Origin: Arachis hypogaea
Taxonomy: Eukaryota > Streptophyta > Magnoliopsida > Fabales > Fabaceae
DNA: 64,000 nucleotides
Assembly (NCBI RefSeq): GCF_003086295.3
Contig: NC_092038.1
Span: 104,935,837-104,999,836 of the forward strand
Direction of reading: 5' to 3'
The translations under genes and the position numbers were made by a program. The notes under the pieces were generated by a model. The model saw only the letters and a program-made list of their open reading frames with translations. It was not told the origin of the DNA and searched no databases. Numbering within the stretch: position 1 is the stretch's first letter; each line of letters begins with the position of its first letter. Positions 10,636 to 21,446 of this stretch are shown piece by piece.

Positions 10636-11785
10636 CCTTAGTGGTGTCTTCTTCTTGAAGGATCAATGGTGTCCTTAAGCTCTTCTGTCCCTTCCTTGCC
10701 TTTGTTGCTCCTCCCTCATTGCTCTTTGATCTTCTCTTATTTCATGGAGAATGATGGAGTGCTCTCTATGTTCCACCCTTAATTGTTCCACATTGTAACT
10801 CAAATCTTCTAAGGAAGTGTTGAGTTGTTTCCAATAGTTGTTGGGAGGAAAGTGCATCCCTTGAGGCATCTCTGGGATTTCTTGGTGATGAGCTTCCTCA
10901 TGCGTCTCTTGGGTTCCATGAGTGGGCTCTCTTGTTTGCTCCATACTTTTCTTAGTGATGGGTTTGTCCTCCTCAATGAGGATGTCTCTTTCTATGATAA
11001 CTCCAGCTGGGTAACATAGATGGCAAATAAGATGAGGAAAAGCTAGCCTTGCCCAAAGTAGAGGACTTATCGGCTATTTTGTAGAATTCATGGGAGATGA
11101 CTTCACGAACTTCTACTTCCTCTCCAATCATGATGCTAAGAATCATGATGGCCGGATCCACAGTAACTTCAGAGCGGTTGCTAGTGGGGAGGATGGAGCG
11201 TTGAATGAACTCTAACCATCCTCTAGCCACAGGCTTGAGGTCCAGTCTTCTTAGTTGAACCGGCTTGCCTTTGGAGTCTCTTTTCCATTGAGCTCCTTCC
11301 ACACATATGTCCATAAGGACTTGGTCCAACCTTTGATTAAAGTTGACCCTTTTAGTGTAGGGGCGTTCATCTCCTTGCATCATGGGTAAGTTGAATGCCA
11401 ACCTCACATTTTCCGGACTAAAATCTAAGTATTTCCCCCGAAACATTGTAATATAATTCTTTGGACTCGGGTTCACACTTTGATCATGGTTCCTAGTGAT
11501 CCATGCATTGGCATAGAACTCTTGAACCATTAAGATTCTGACTTGTTGAATGGGGTTGGTTAGAACTTCCCAACCTCTTCTTTGGATCTCATGTCGGATC
11601 TCCGAATACTCATTTTTTTTGAGCTTGAAAGGGACCTCAGGGATCACCTTCTTCTTGGCCACAACATCATAGAAGTGGTCTTGATGGGCTTTGGAGATGA
11701 ATCTTTCCATCTCCCATGACTCGGAGGTGGAAGCTTTTGTCTTCCCTTTCCCTTTTCTAGAGGATTCTCCGGCCTTAGGTGCCAT
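10636..11785 (-). pseudogene. ORF2 (3' gene) of E3, frameshifted
   Basis: Role unknown; I recall the core being annotated as a putative plant transposon protein domain. The ATG at 11785 opens MAPKAGESSRKGKGK, a basic, nuclear-localisation-like N-terminus. The core includes MVQEFYANAWITRN (residues ~90) and ARGWLEFIQRSILPTSNRSE (~190), motifs shared with ORF2 of E4, E5 and, distantly, E8. Near 11040 a frameshift moves the tail into another frame, where MEQTREPTH, the PEMPQGMHFPP block and a coiled-coil-like VEQLRVEHREHSI segment follow. A second shift near 10680 removes the EELK...HH ending. No signal peptide or membrane segment is seen, so the position-based name env-like may mislead. Confidence 0.75.
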
Positions 11786-12201
11786 CAATGGTAATGGAAA
11801 AACAAAAAGCTTATACTTTTACCACACCAAACTTAAAATATTGCTCGCCCTCAAGCAAGAGAAGAAAGAAGAGAAGAAGAAGAAGAAGAAAAGATGGAGG
11901 AGAAGGGGAGGTGTAGGTTTCGGCCAAGGTATAGAAGAGGGGGTTGTGTTGTGTGAAAATGAAGTAGAATGGAGGGGTATATATAGGGAGGGGGGAGGGG
12001 GTAGGTTCGGCCATTTAGGGTGGGTTTAGGTGGGAAAGATTTTTGAATTTTGAAGGTAGGTGGGGTTTTTGGGGAAGAGTGGATGGATATGAGTGGTGAA
12101 GGGGATAATTGGGAAGAGAGGTTGAGGTGATTGGTGAAGGGTTTTTGGGAAAGTGTGTTATAGGATTAATTAGGAGGTAAGGTGGGAATATGTTAGGTGG
12201 G
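11786..12201. other. E3 leader of ORF2, purine-biased, no gene seen
   Basis: Contains ACACCAAACTTAAAATATTGCTCG (a polypurine-motif copy on the - strand) at about 11823-11846 and a GAAGAAGAAG run on the + strand. Matching leaders precede ORF2 in E4 (18252-18660) and E7 (37583-37860). Confidence 0.55.
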
Positions 12202-12257
12202 GATCCTGTGGGGTCCACAGATCCTGAGATGATCCTGTGGGGTCCACAGATCCTGAG
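12202..12257. repeat. Tandem duplication of a 29-bp inverted-repeat unit
   Basis: GATCCTGTGGGGTCCACAG plus ATCCTGAG occurs twice, separated by two bases. The unit pairs with itself (CTGTGG/CCACAG). E4 (about 18666) and E7 (about 37862) have one copy each. Confidence 0.8.
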
Positions 12258-12316
12258 GTGTCAAGGATTTACATCCCTGCACCAATTAGTCATGTAAAAT
12301 GCCTTAGCATACCATT

Positions 12317-12558
12317 TTGGCGTTTAAACGCCGAAGTGGTGCAGGTTCTGGGCGTTCAACGCCCATGTGCAGCATGTTTCTGGCGTTGAACGCCAGTTCC
12401 ATGCTTGTTACTGGCGTTCAGCGCCAGCTTTCCTCAGGGCATATTCCTGGCGTTCAAACGCCAGGAGGTTGCTTGTTTCTGGCGTTCAGCGCCAGATCCA
12501 TGCTCTATTCTGGCGTTGAACGCCAGCCAGATGCACCTTACTGGCGTTTAAACGCCAG
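12317..12558. repeat. GGCGTTYAAACGCC palindrome array of E3
   Basis: About ten near-palindromic words such as CTGGCGTTCAACGCCAG and CTGGCGTTTAAACGCCAG at 15-35 bp spacing, between protease and ORF2. The same kind of array lies at the same place in E4 and E7, where E8 has pol followed by its own GC-rich array. Confidence 0.88.
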
Positions 12559-12787
12559 TAAGTCCTTCCTCTAGGGTGTGATTTTTCTTCTGCTATTTTT
12601 GATTCTGTTTTTAATTTTAATAATTTTTTTTCGTGACTCCACATGATCATGAACCTACTAGAACACAAAATAACAATTAAATAAAAATAAAATTAGATAA
12701 ATAAAAATTGGGTTGCCTCCCAACAAGTACTTCTTTAATGTCAATAGCTTGACAGTGGGCTCTCATGGAGCCACAAAGGTGGTCAGG

Positions 12788-13133
12788 TCAATGTTGTGGA
12801 CTCCCAACACCAAACTTAGAGTTTGGATATGAGGGTTCAACACCAAACTTAGAGTTTGGTTGTGGCCTCCCAACATCAAACTTAGAGTTTGATTGTGGGG
12901 GCTCTGTTTGACTCTGTATTGAGAGAAGCTCTGCATGCTTACTCTCCCTTATTATAGAAGGATAGCCGTGTGCCTTAAACACAAGGTAGTCCCCATTCAA
13001 TTGAAGGACTAATTCTCCTATGTTAACATCTATCACAGCTTCTGCTGTGGCTAGGAAAGGTCTTCCAAGGATGATACATTCATCTTCTTCCTTCCTAGTG
13101 TCTAAGATTATGAAATCAGCAGGGATGTAAAGG
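12788..13133 (-). pseudogene. C-terminal part of E3 gag-protease
   Basis: Continues the retropepsin-like domain after the E3a fragment: the FIILDTRKEEDEC-like region, then VDVNIGELVLQLNGD-like residues corresponding to ILGRPFLATAKAVIDVD of the relatives. It ends with three tandem peptides of the form PNSKFGVG. Those repeats are encoded by copies of the CTAAGTTTGGTGTTGG motif, which is also the core of the family's polypurine tract. No RT follows. The frame is open here but is cut off from the active-site half by the inserted LTR piece. Confidence 0.7.
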
Positions 13134-13811
13134 TGGTGCTTGAAATTGTGATCATCAATGGCCCCATCAACATGGTACGCACAATTGTAATCTCAACTCT
13201 TTATCACAACTTCGCACAACTAACCAGCAAGTGCACTGGGTCGTCCAAGTAATAAACCTTACGTGAGTAAGGGTCAATCTCACGGAGATTGTTGGTATGA
13301 AGCAAGCTATGGTCATCTTGTAAATCTCAGTCTGCAGATTCAAATGGTTAGTGATGATTTATGAATAAAGCATAAAATAAAGATAAAGATACTTATCTAA
13401 TTCATTGGTGAGAATTTCAGATAAGCATATGGAGATGCTTTGTCCCTTTCGTCTCTCTGCTTTCCTACTGTCTTCATCCAATCCTTCTTACTCCTTTCCA
13501 TGGAAAGCTGTATGTTGAGCATCACCATTGTCAGTGGCTACAATCCCGTCCTCTCAGTGAAAATGTTCAACGCGCTCTGTCACAGCACGGCTAATCATCT
13601 GTCGGTGCTCAATCAGGTTGGAATAGAATCCATTGATTCTTTTGCATCTGTCACTAACGCCCAGCCTTCAGAAGTTTGAAGCTCGTCACAGTCATTCAAT
13701 CCTTGAATCCTACTCAGAATACCACAGACAAGGTTTAGACCTTCCGGATTCTCTTGAATGCCGCCATCAATTCTAGCTTATACCACGAAGATTCCGATTC
13801 CGGATTCTCTT
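13134..13811 (-). repeat. E3a, partial TGATGAGC-type LTR inside the protease region
   Basis: Starts with the family's LTR terminus (TGGTGCTTGAAATTG on +) and stops mid-LTR near CCGATT. The right junction carries a 14-bp copy (13798-13811) of TTCCGGATTCTCTT at 13742-13755, like filler DNA at a repair junction. The remaining ~950 bp of the LTR and any internal region are absent. Confidence 0.8.
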
Positions 13812-14657
13812 TAACGTTTACCAACACGTCCTCTACTGATCCATAAGCTTGTCTTACTAACTTGTCTGCCAATTGTAATGAGAATAAGACAGGCTGTACC
13901 TCAATGATCCCCAGCTTCTCCATTACAGAGAGTGGCATAAGATTTATGCTTGACCCTAGGTAACACTAAGCTTTTTCAAAGGTCATGGTGCCTATGGTAC
14001 AAGGTATTAAGAATTTCCCAGGATCTTGTTTCTTTTGAGGTAGAGTTTGCTGAACCCATGTATCAAGTTCACTAATGAGCAAGGGAGGTTCACCTTCCTA
14101 AGTCTCATTACCAAATAATTGGCATTCAGCTTCTTGATGGCTCCTAGATTTTGAGCAACTTGCTCTCCAGTTACATCTTCATCCTCTTTAGAGGAAGAAT
14201 AATCTTCAGAGCTCATGAATGGCAGAAGGAGATTTAATAGAATCTCTATGGTCTCTATATGAGCCTCAGATTCCTTTAGGTCCTCAATAGGGAACTCCTT
14301 GTTTGAGAGACGTCCCAGGAGGTCTTCCTCACTAGGATTTTCGTCCTTCTCCTCCCTTGTGCATTCGGCCATATTGATTACATCAATGGCCTTGCATTCT
14401 CCTCTTGGATTTTCTTCTGTATTGCTTGGGAGAGTACTGGGAGGAGTTTCAGTGACTTTCTTACTCAGCTGGCCTACTTGTGCCTCCAAATTTTTGATGG
14501 ATGACATTTTTTCATTCATGAAACTTAAAGTGGCCTTAGACAGATCAGAGACTAAATTTGCTAAATTAGAGGGGCTCTGCTCAGAATTCTCTGTCTGTTG
14601 CTGAGAAGATGATGGAAAAGGCTTGTTATTGCTTAGCCTGTTTCTTCCACCATTATT
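13812..14657 (-). pseudogene. Middle part of E3 gag-protease
   Basis: Runs from the NNGGRNRLSNNKPFPSSSQ linker through the helix LEAQVGQLSKKV, the PPSTLPSNTEENP segment and the acidic EETIEILLNLLLPFMSS region toward the protease. A frameshift near 14100 (after LNANYLVM) and lesions around the active site at about 13955 destroy the expected DLGSS motif. Downstream, MPLSVMEKLGIIEVQ and VEDVLVNVKEN are still readable. The piece is bounded by E4 on its upstream side (TSD AAAGC) and by E3a downstream. Confidence 0.75.
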
Positions 14658-14662
14658 AAAGC

Positions 14663-16274
14663 TGGTACACAAAATTGTGATCATCAATGGCGCCATCAAC
14701 ATGGTACGCTCAATTGCAATCTCAACTCTTTATCACAACTTCGCACAACTAACCAACAAGTGCACTGGGTCATCCAAGTAATAAACCTTACGCGAGTAAG
14801 GGTCGATCCTACAGAGATTGTTGGTATGAAGCAAGCTATAGTCATCTTGTAAATCTCAGTCAGGCAGATTCAAATGGTTATAGATGATTTATGAATAAGG
14901 CATAAAATAAAGATAGAGATACTTATGTAATTCATTGGTGAGAATTTCAGATAAGCGTATGGAGATGCTCTGTCCCTTTCATCTCTCTGCTTTCCTACTG
15001 TCTTCATCCAATCCTTCTTACTCCTTTCCATGGCAAGTTGTATGTTGGGCATCACTGTTGTCAGTGGCTACAATCCCGTCCTCTCAGTGAAAATGTTCAA
15101 CGCGCTCTGTCACAGCACGGCTAATCATCTGTCGGTTCTCAATCAAGTTGGAATAGAATCCATTGATTCTTTTGCGTCTGTCACTAACGCGCAGCCTTCA
15201 GGAGTTTGAAGCTCGTCACAGTCATTCAATCCTCAAATCCTACTCAGAATACCACAGACAAGTTTTAGACCTTCCGGATTCTCTTGAATGCCGCCATCAA
15301 TTCTAGCTTATACCACGAAGATTCCGATTAAGGAATCCAAGAGATAAACTTTCAAGCCTTGTTTGCTTGTAGAACGGAAGTGGTTGTCAGGCACGCGTTC
15401 ATAAGTGAGAATGATGATGAGTGTCACATAATCATCACATTCATCAAGTTCTTGGGTGCAAATGAATATCTTAGAACAAGAATAAGCTGAATTGAATAGA
15501 AGAACAATAGTAATTGCATTAATACTCGAGGTACAGCAAAGCTCCACACCTTAATCTATGGTGTGTAGAAACTCCACCGTTGAAAATACATAAGAACAAG
15601 GTGATCATTGGCTTCGGCCCCAGAGAGGGAACCAGAAGAACCAACATGAAAATACAATAGCAAAAGGTCCTATTTGTAGAGAACTAGTAGCTTAGGGTTT
15701 ACAAAGATGAGTAAATGACATAAAAATCCACTTTCGGGCCCACTTGGTGTGTGCTTGGGCTGAGTATTGAAGCTTTCATGTGTAGAGACCTTTCTTGGAG
15801 TTAAACGCCAGCTTTTGTGCCAGTTTGGGCGTTTAACTCCCATTCTTGTGCCAGTTTCGGCGTTAAACGCCAGAATTCTTGAGCTGATTTGGAACGCCAG
15901 TTTGGGCAATCAAAACTCGGGCAAAGTATGGACTATTACACATTGCTGGAAAGCCCAGGATGTCTACTTTCCAACGCAATTAAGAGCGCGCCAATTGGGC
16001 TTATGTAGCTCCAGAAAACGTACTTCGAGTGCAGGGAAGTCAAAATCCAACAACATTTGTAGTCCTTTTCAGCCTCTGAATCAGATTTTTGCTCAGGTCC
16101 CTCAATTTCAGCCAGAAAATACCTGAAATCACAGAAAAATACACAAACTCATAGTAAAGTCCAGAAAAGTGAATTTTAACTAAAAACTAATAAAAATATA
16201 ATAAAAACTAACTAAAACATACTAAAAACATACTAAAAACAATGCCAAAAATCGTATAAATTATCTGCTCATCA
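14663..16274 (-). repeat. Left (3') LTR of E4
   Basis: 1612 bp. Compared by eye with the right LTR, about 18 differences occur in the first ~400 bases, so the insertion is not very recent. Contains GGCGTTTAAC words near 15805-15875. Confidence 0.92.
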
Positions 16275-17127
16275 CAACACCAAACTTAAATTGTTGCTTG
16301 TCCCCAAGCAACTAAAAATCAGATAAGATAAAACGAAGAGAATATACAATGAATTCCAAAAACATCTATGAAGATCAGTATTAATTAGATGAGCAGGGCT
16401 TTAGCTTTTTGCCTCTGAACAGTTTTGGCATCTCACTTTATCCTTTGAAATTCAGAATGATTGGCTTCTATAGGAACTAAGAATCTAGATAGTGTTATTG
16501 ATTCTCCTAGTTAAGTATGATGATTCTTGAACATAGCTACTTTATGAGTCTTGGCCGTGGCCCAAAGCACTCTGTCTTCCAGTATTACCACCGGATACAT
16601 ACATGCCACAGACACATAACTGGGTGAACCTTTTCAGATTGTGACTCAGCTTTGCTAGAGTCCCCAATTAGAGGTGTCCAGGGTTCTTAAGCACACTCTC
16701 TTTGCCTTGGATCACAACTTTTTTTTGTATTCACTACTTTTTCTTGCTTCAAGAATCATTTTTTATGATTTTTCAGATCCTCAGTAACATGTCTCCTTTT
16801 TCATCATTCTTTCAAGAGCCAACATTCATGAACAACAAATTCAAAAGACATATGCACTGTTCAAGCATACATTCAGAAGTCAAAGTATTGCCACCACATC
16901 AAAATAATTAATCTGTTATAAAATCCGAAATTCATGCAATTCTTCTCTTTTTCAATTAAGAACATTTTTCATTTAAGAAAGGTGATGGATTCATAGGACA
17001 TTCATAACTTTAAGGCATAGACACTAAGACACTAATGATCATAAGACACAAACATAGATAAACATAAGCATAAAAATTCGAAAAAACAGGAAAATAAAGA
17101 ACAAGGAAGTTAAAGAACGGGTCCACC
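16275..17127. other. E4 3' untranslated stretch with polypurine tract
   Basis: The LTR border carries AAGTTTGGTGTTG on the - strand. Somewhat shorter than in E3 (about 1.09 kb): it lacks the block equivalent to 9990-10195. No gene seen. Confidence 0.7.
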
Positions 17128-18251
17128 TTAGTGATGGCAGCTTATTCTTCCTCTTGAAGATCTTATGGAGTGCTTGAGCTCCTCAATGTCTCTTCCTTGC
17201 TTTTGTTGCTCCTCTCTCATGATTCTTTAATCTTCTCTAATTTCATGGAGGAGGATGGAATGTTCTTGGTGCTCCATCCTTAGTTGTCCCATGTTGGAAC
17301 TCAATTCTCCTAGGGAGGTGTTGATTTGCTCCCAATAGTTTTGTGGAGGAAAGTGCATCCCTTGAGGCATCTCAGGGATTTCACGATGAGTGGGATATCT
17401 TGTTTGCTCCATCATTTTCTTAGTGATGGGCTTGTCCTCATCAATGAGGGTGTCTCCCTCTATGTCAATTCCAACTGAATAACAGAGGTGACAAATGAGA
17501 TGAGGGAAGGCTAACCTTGCCAAGGTAGAGGACTTGTCTGCCACCTTATAAAGTTCTTGGGATATAACCTCATGAACTTCTACTTCCTCCCCAATCATGA
17601 TGCTATGAATCATGATAGCCCGGTCTATAGTAACTTCGGGCCGGTTGCTAGTGGGAATGATTGAGCGTTGGATAAACTCCAACCATCCTCTAGCCACGGG
17701 CTTGAGGTCATGCCTTCTCAGTTGAACCAGCTTCCCTCTTGGATCTCTCTTCCATTGAGCGCCCTTTTCACAAATGTCTATGAGGACTTGGTCAAACTTT
17801 GATCAAAGTTGACCCTTCTAGTGTAGGGGTGTTCATCTCCTTGCATCATGGGCAAGTTGAATGCCAACCTTACATTTTCCGGACTAAAATCTAAGCATTT
17901 CCCCCGAACCATTGTAATCCAATTCTTTGGGTCCGGGTTCACACTTTGATCATGGTTCTTGGTGATCCATGCATTGGCATAGAACTCTTGAACCATTAAG
18001 ATCCCAACTTGTTGAATGGGGTTGGTAAGAACTTCCCAACCTCTTCTTCGGATCTCATGTCAGACCTCCGGATATTCACTCTTTTTGAGTTTGAAAGGGA
18101 CCTCGGGGATCACCTTCTTCTTTGCCAAAACTTCATAGAAGTGGTCTTGATGCACCCTTGAGATGAATCTCTCCATCTTTCATGACTCGGAGGTGGAAGC
18201 TTTTGCCTTCCCTTTCCTCTTTCTAGAGGTTTCTCCGGCCTTAGATGCCAT
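17128..18251 (-). pseudogene. ORF2 (3' gene) of E4, broken
   Basis: Starts MASKAGETSRKRKGKAKAST, a Lys/Arg-rich N-terminus. Damage: a TGA near 18060 in the position of an Arg codon, a frameshift between 17780 and 17700, and a TAA near 17227 where relatives have Gln. Readable motifs are MVQEFYANAWITKN, LDFSPENVRLAFNLPMM, ARGWLEFIQRSIIPTSNRPE, the DEDKPITKKMMEQ hinge, PEMPQGMHFPP and a heptad-like NMGQLRMEHQEHSILLHEI tail. Original length about 370 residues. It is the most complete guide to ORF2 in this family within the window. Function unknown; no membrane segment seen. Confidence 0.75.
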
Positions 18252-18753
18252 AAATGGTTATGGAAAAACAAAAAGCAATGCTTTTACCACACCAAACTTA
18301 GAAGGTTTGCTCGTCCTCGAGCAAAAGAAGGAAGAAGAGAGTAGAAGAAGAAGAAATAGAGGAGATGGAGGTGGCTTTTGTGTTTTGGCTAAAGGGGAGA
18401 AGTAGTGTGTAGGTTGTGTGAGAATGAAGGAGTGAAGATGGGTTTATATAGGAGTGGAGAAGGGGTGTATGGTTCGGCCATTATAGGTTGGTTTGGGAGG
18501 GAAAGTGGTTTGAATTTGAATGGTTAGGTAGGTGGGGTTTTATGAAGGATGGATGTGAGTGGTGAAGAGAATAGTGGGATTTGATAGGTGAGGGGTTTTT
18601 GGGGAAGAGGTGTTGAGGTGATTGGTGAATGGGTGAAGAAGAGAGAGAGTGGTGGGGTAGGTGGGGATCCTGTGGGGTCCACAGATCCTGAGGTGTCAAG
18701 GAAAATTCATCCCTGCACCAAGTGGCGAGCAAAAATGCTCCTTCTGCCAATTC
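18252..18753. other. E4 leader of ORF2, no gene seen
   Basis: Holds a polypurine-motif copy near 18288, a GAAGAAG-rich run, and one GATCCTGTGGGGTCCACAG inverted-repeat unit near 18666. Confidence 0.55.
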
Positions 18754-18923
18754 TGGCATTAAACACCGGGCTGGTGCCCATTTCTGGCGTTTAACGCCAG
18801 TTTCTTGCCCTTTCCTGGCGTTTAACGCCAGTCTGGTACCCCTTTCTGGCGTTAAACGCCCAGAATGGTGCCAGTCTGGGCATTAAACGCCCATTTGCTG
18901 CCCTTACTGGCGTTTAAATTCCA
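18754..18923. repeat. GGCGTTTAACGCC palindrome array of E4
   Basis: About seven words (for example CTGGCGTTTAACGCCAG) between protease and ORF2, at the same place as in E3 and E7. Confidence 0.85.
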
Positions 18924-19128
18924 GCAAGTTTTCCTCCAGGGTGTGCTATTTTTCTTTCTATTTTTCATTCTGGTTTTGCTTTTTCAATTGATTTTGTGAT
19001 TTCACATGATCATCAACATAAAGAAAACATAAAATAACAAAAGGAAAATAGATAAATATAACATTGGGTTGCCTCCCAACAAGCGCTTCTTTTATGTCAG
19101 TAGCTTGACAGTGGGCTCTCATGGAGCC

Positions 19129-21446
19129 TCACAGATACTCAGAGCAATGTTGGAACCTCCCAACACCAAACTTAGAGTTTGAATGTGGGGGTTCAATACC
19201 AAACTTAGAGTTTGGTTGTGGCCTCCCAACACCAAACTTAGAGTTTAACTGTGGGGGCTCTATTTGACTCTGTTTTGAGAGAAGCTCTTCATGCTTCCTC
19301 TCCATGGTTACAGAGGGATATCCTTGAGTCTTAAACACAAGGGATTCTTCATTCACTTGAACGATCAATTCTCCTCTGTCAACATCAATCACAGCCTTTG
19401 CTGTGGTTAGGAAGGGTCTGCCAAGGATGATGGATTCATGCATGCACTTTCCAGTCTCTAGGACTATGAAATCAGCAGGGATGTAATGGTCTTCAACTTT
19501 TACCAGAACATCCTCTACAAGTCCATAAGCTTGTTTTCTTGAATTGTCTGCCATCTCTAGTGAGATTCTTGCAGCTTGTACCTCAAAGATCCCTATCTTC
19601 TCCATCATAGAGAGATGCATGAGGTTTATGCTTGACCCTAGGTCACACAGAGCCTTCTTGAAGGTCATGGTGCCTACTGTATAAGGTATTGAGAACTTCC
19701 CAGGGTCCTATCTCTTTTGAGGTAATCTCTGCCTAGACAAGTCATCCAGTTCTTTGGTGAGCAAAGGGGGTTCATCCTCCCAAGTCTCATTACCAAATAA
19801 CTTGTCATTTAGCTTCATGATTGCTCCAAGGTACTTGGCAACTTGCTCTTCAGTGACATCCTCGTCCTCTTCAGAGGAAGAATACTCATCAGAGCTCATG
19901 AATGGCAGAAGTAAATCCAATGGAATCTCTATGGTCTCAGTGTGAGCCTCAGATTCCCATGGTTCCTCATTAGGGAACTCATTGGAGGCCAGTGGACGTC
20001 CATTGAAGTCTTCCTCAGTGGCGATCACTGCCTCTTTCTCCTCTCCAAGTTCGGCCATGTTGATGACCTTACACTCTCCTTTTGGATTCTCTTCTGTATT
20101 GCTTGGAAAAGTACTAGGAGGGAGTTCAATAACTTTCTTACTCAGCTGACCCACTTATGCCTCCAAGTTTCTAATGGATGACCTTATTTCAGTCATGAAA
20201 CATTGAGTGATTTTGATTAGATCAGAGACCATGGTTGCTAAGTCAAAGTGCCTCTGCTTAGAATTCTCTATCTGTTGCTGAGAAGATGATGGAAAAGGCT
20301 TGTCATTGCTAAACCTGTTTCTTCCACCGTTATTGTTGTTGAAACCTTGTTGAGGTCTCTATTGATCCTTCCATGAGAGATTTGGATGATTTCTCCATGA
20401 AGGATTATAGGTGTTTCTATAGGGTTCTCCCATGTAATTCACCTCTTCCATTGAAGGGTTCTCAGGATCATAAGCTTCTTCTTCAGATGAAGCATCGTTA
20501 GTACTGCCTGGTGCAGCTTGCATTCTAGACAGACTTTGAGAAATCATATTGACTTGCTGAGTCAATATTTTGTTCTGAGCCAATATGGCATTCAGAGTAT
20601 CAATCTCAAGAACTCCTTTCTTCTGATTCGTCCCATTGTTCACAGGATTCCTTTCAGAAGTGTATATGAATTGGTTATTTGCAACCATTTCAATGAGTTC
20701 TTGAGCTTCTGCAGGCGTCTTCTTCAGATGAAGAGATCCTCCAGCGGAGCTGTCCAATGACATCTTGGATAGTTCAGACAGACCGTCATAGAAGATACCT
20801 ATGATGCTCCATTCAGAAAGCATGTCAGAGGGACACTTTCTGATCAATTGTTTGTATCTTTCCCAAGCTTTATAGAGGGATTTACCTTCCTTCTGTCTGA
20901 TGGTTTGGACTTCCACTCTAAGCTTACTCAATTTTTGAGGTGGAAAGAACTTTGCCAAGAAGGCATTGACTAGCTTTTCCCAAGAGTTCAGGCTTTCTTT
21001 AGGTTGTGAGTCCAACCATATCCGAGCTCTGTCTCTTACAGCAAAAAGGAATATCATAAGTCTGTAGACCTCAGGGTCAACCCCATTAGTCTTGACAGTG
21101 TCACAGATTTGCATGAACTTCCAATGGAAGTCCATGGAACTTGCAATTCTGTTGCATTAGAGAAAATTAATTGAGGCTTAAGCTCAAAGTTGTTTGCTCC
21201 AATGGCAGGGATAGAGATGCTTCTCCCATAGAAGTTGGGAGTAGGTACAGTAAAGTCACCCATCACATTCCTTGCATTGTTGGCATTGTTGTTGTTTTCG
21301 GCTGCCATGTCTTCTTCTTGTTTGAAGATTTCTGTTAGGTCCTCTACAAAGAGTTGTGCTTTAGCTTCTCTTAGCTTTTGCTTCAAGGTCCTTTCAGGTT
21401 CAGGGTCAGCCTCAACAAGAATGCTTTTGTCTTTGCTCCTGCTCAT
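19129..21446 (-). pseudogene. gag-protease of E4, frameshifted and with stops
   Basis: Gag forms the particle; the aspartic protease processes it. The ATG at 21446 opens MSRSKDKSILVEADPEPERT, the same start as in E3 and E7. FGANNFELKPQL-like residues follow, then a frameshift near 21130. The gag core continues with LMIFLFAVRDRARIWLDSQ, FFPPQKLSKLR and SLYKAWERYKQL (retrotransposon gag family). Later come the NPSWRNHPNLSW linker, a stop near 20359, the PPSTFPSNTEENP segment and the acidic region. The protease keeps its active site CDLGSSINLM (about 19640) and ILGRPFLTTAKAVIDVD (about 19440). It ends in three NSKFGVG peptides. No RT follows. No CCHC zinc knuckle is visible, unlike in E8. Confidence 0.8.

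Noticed and set aside
12317..12558. CRISPR-like look of the regularly recurring palindromes
   Set aside because: Spacing is irregular, spacers are not unique units, and the setting is a plant retrotransposon without cas genes.
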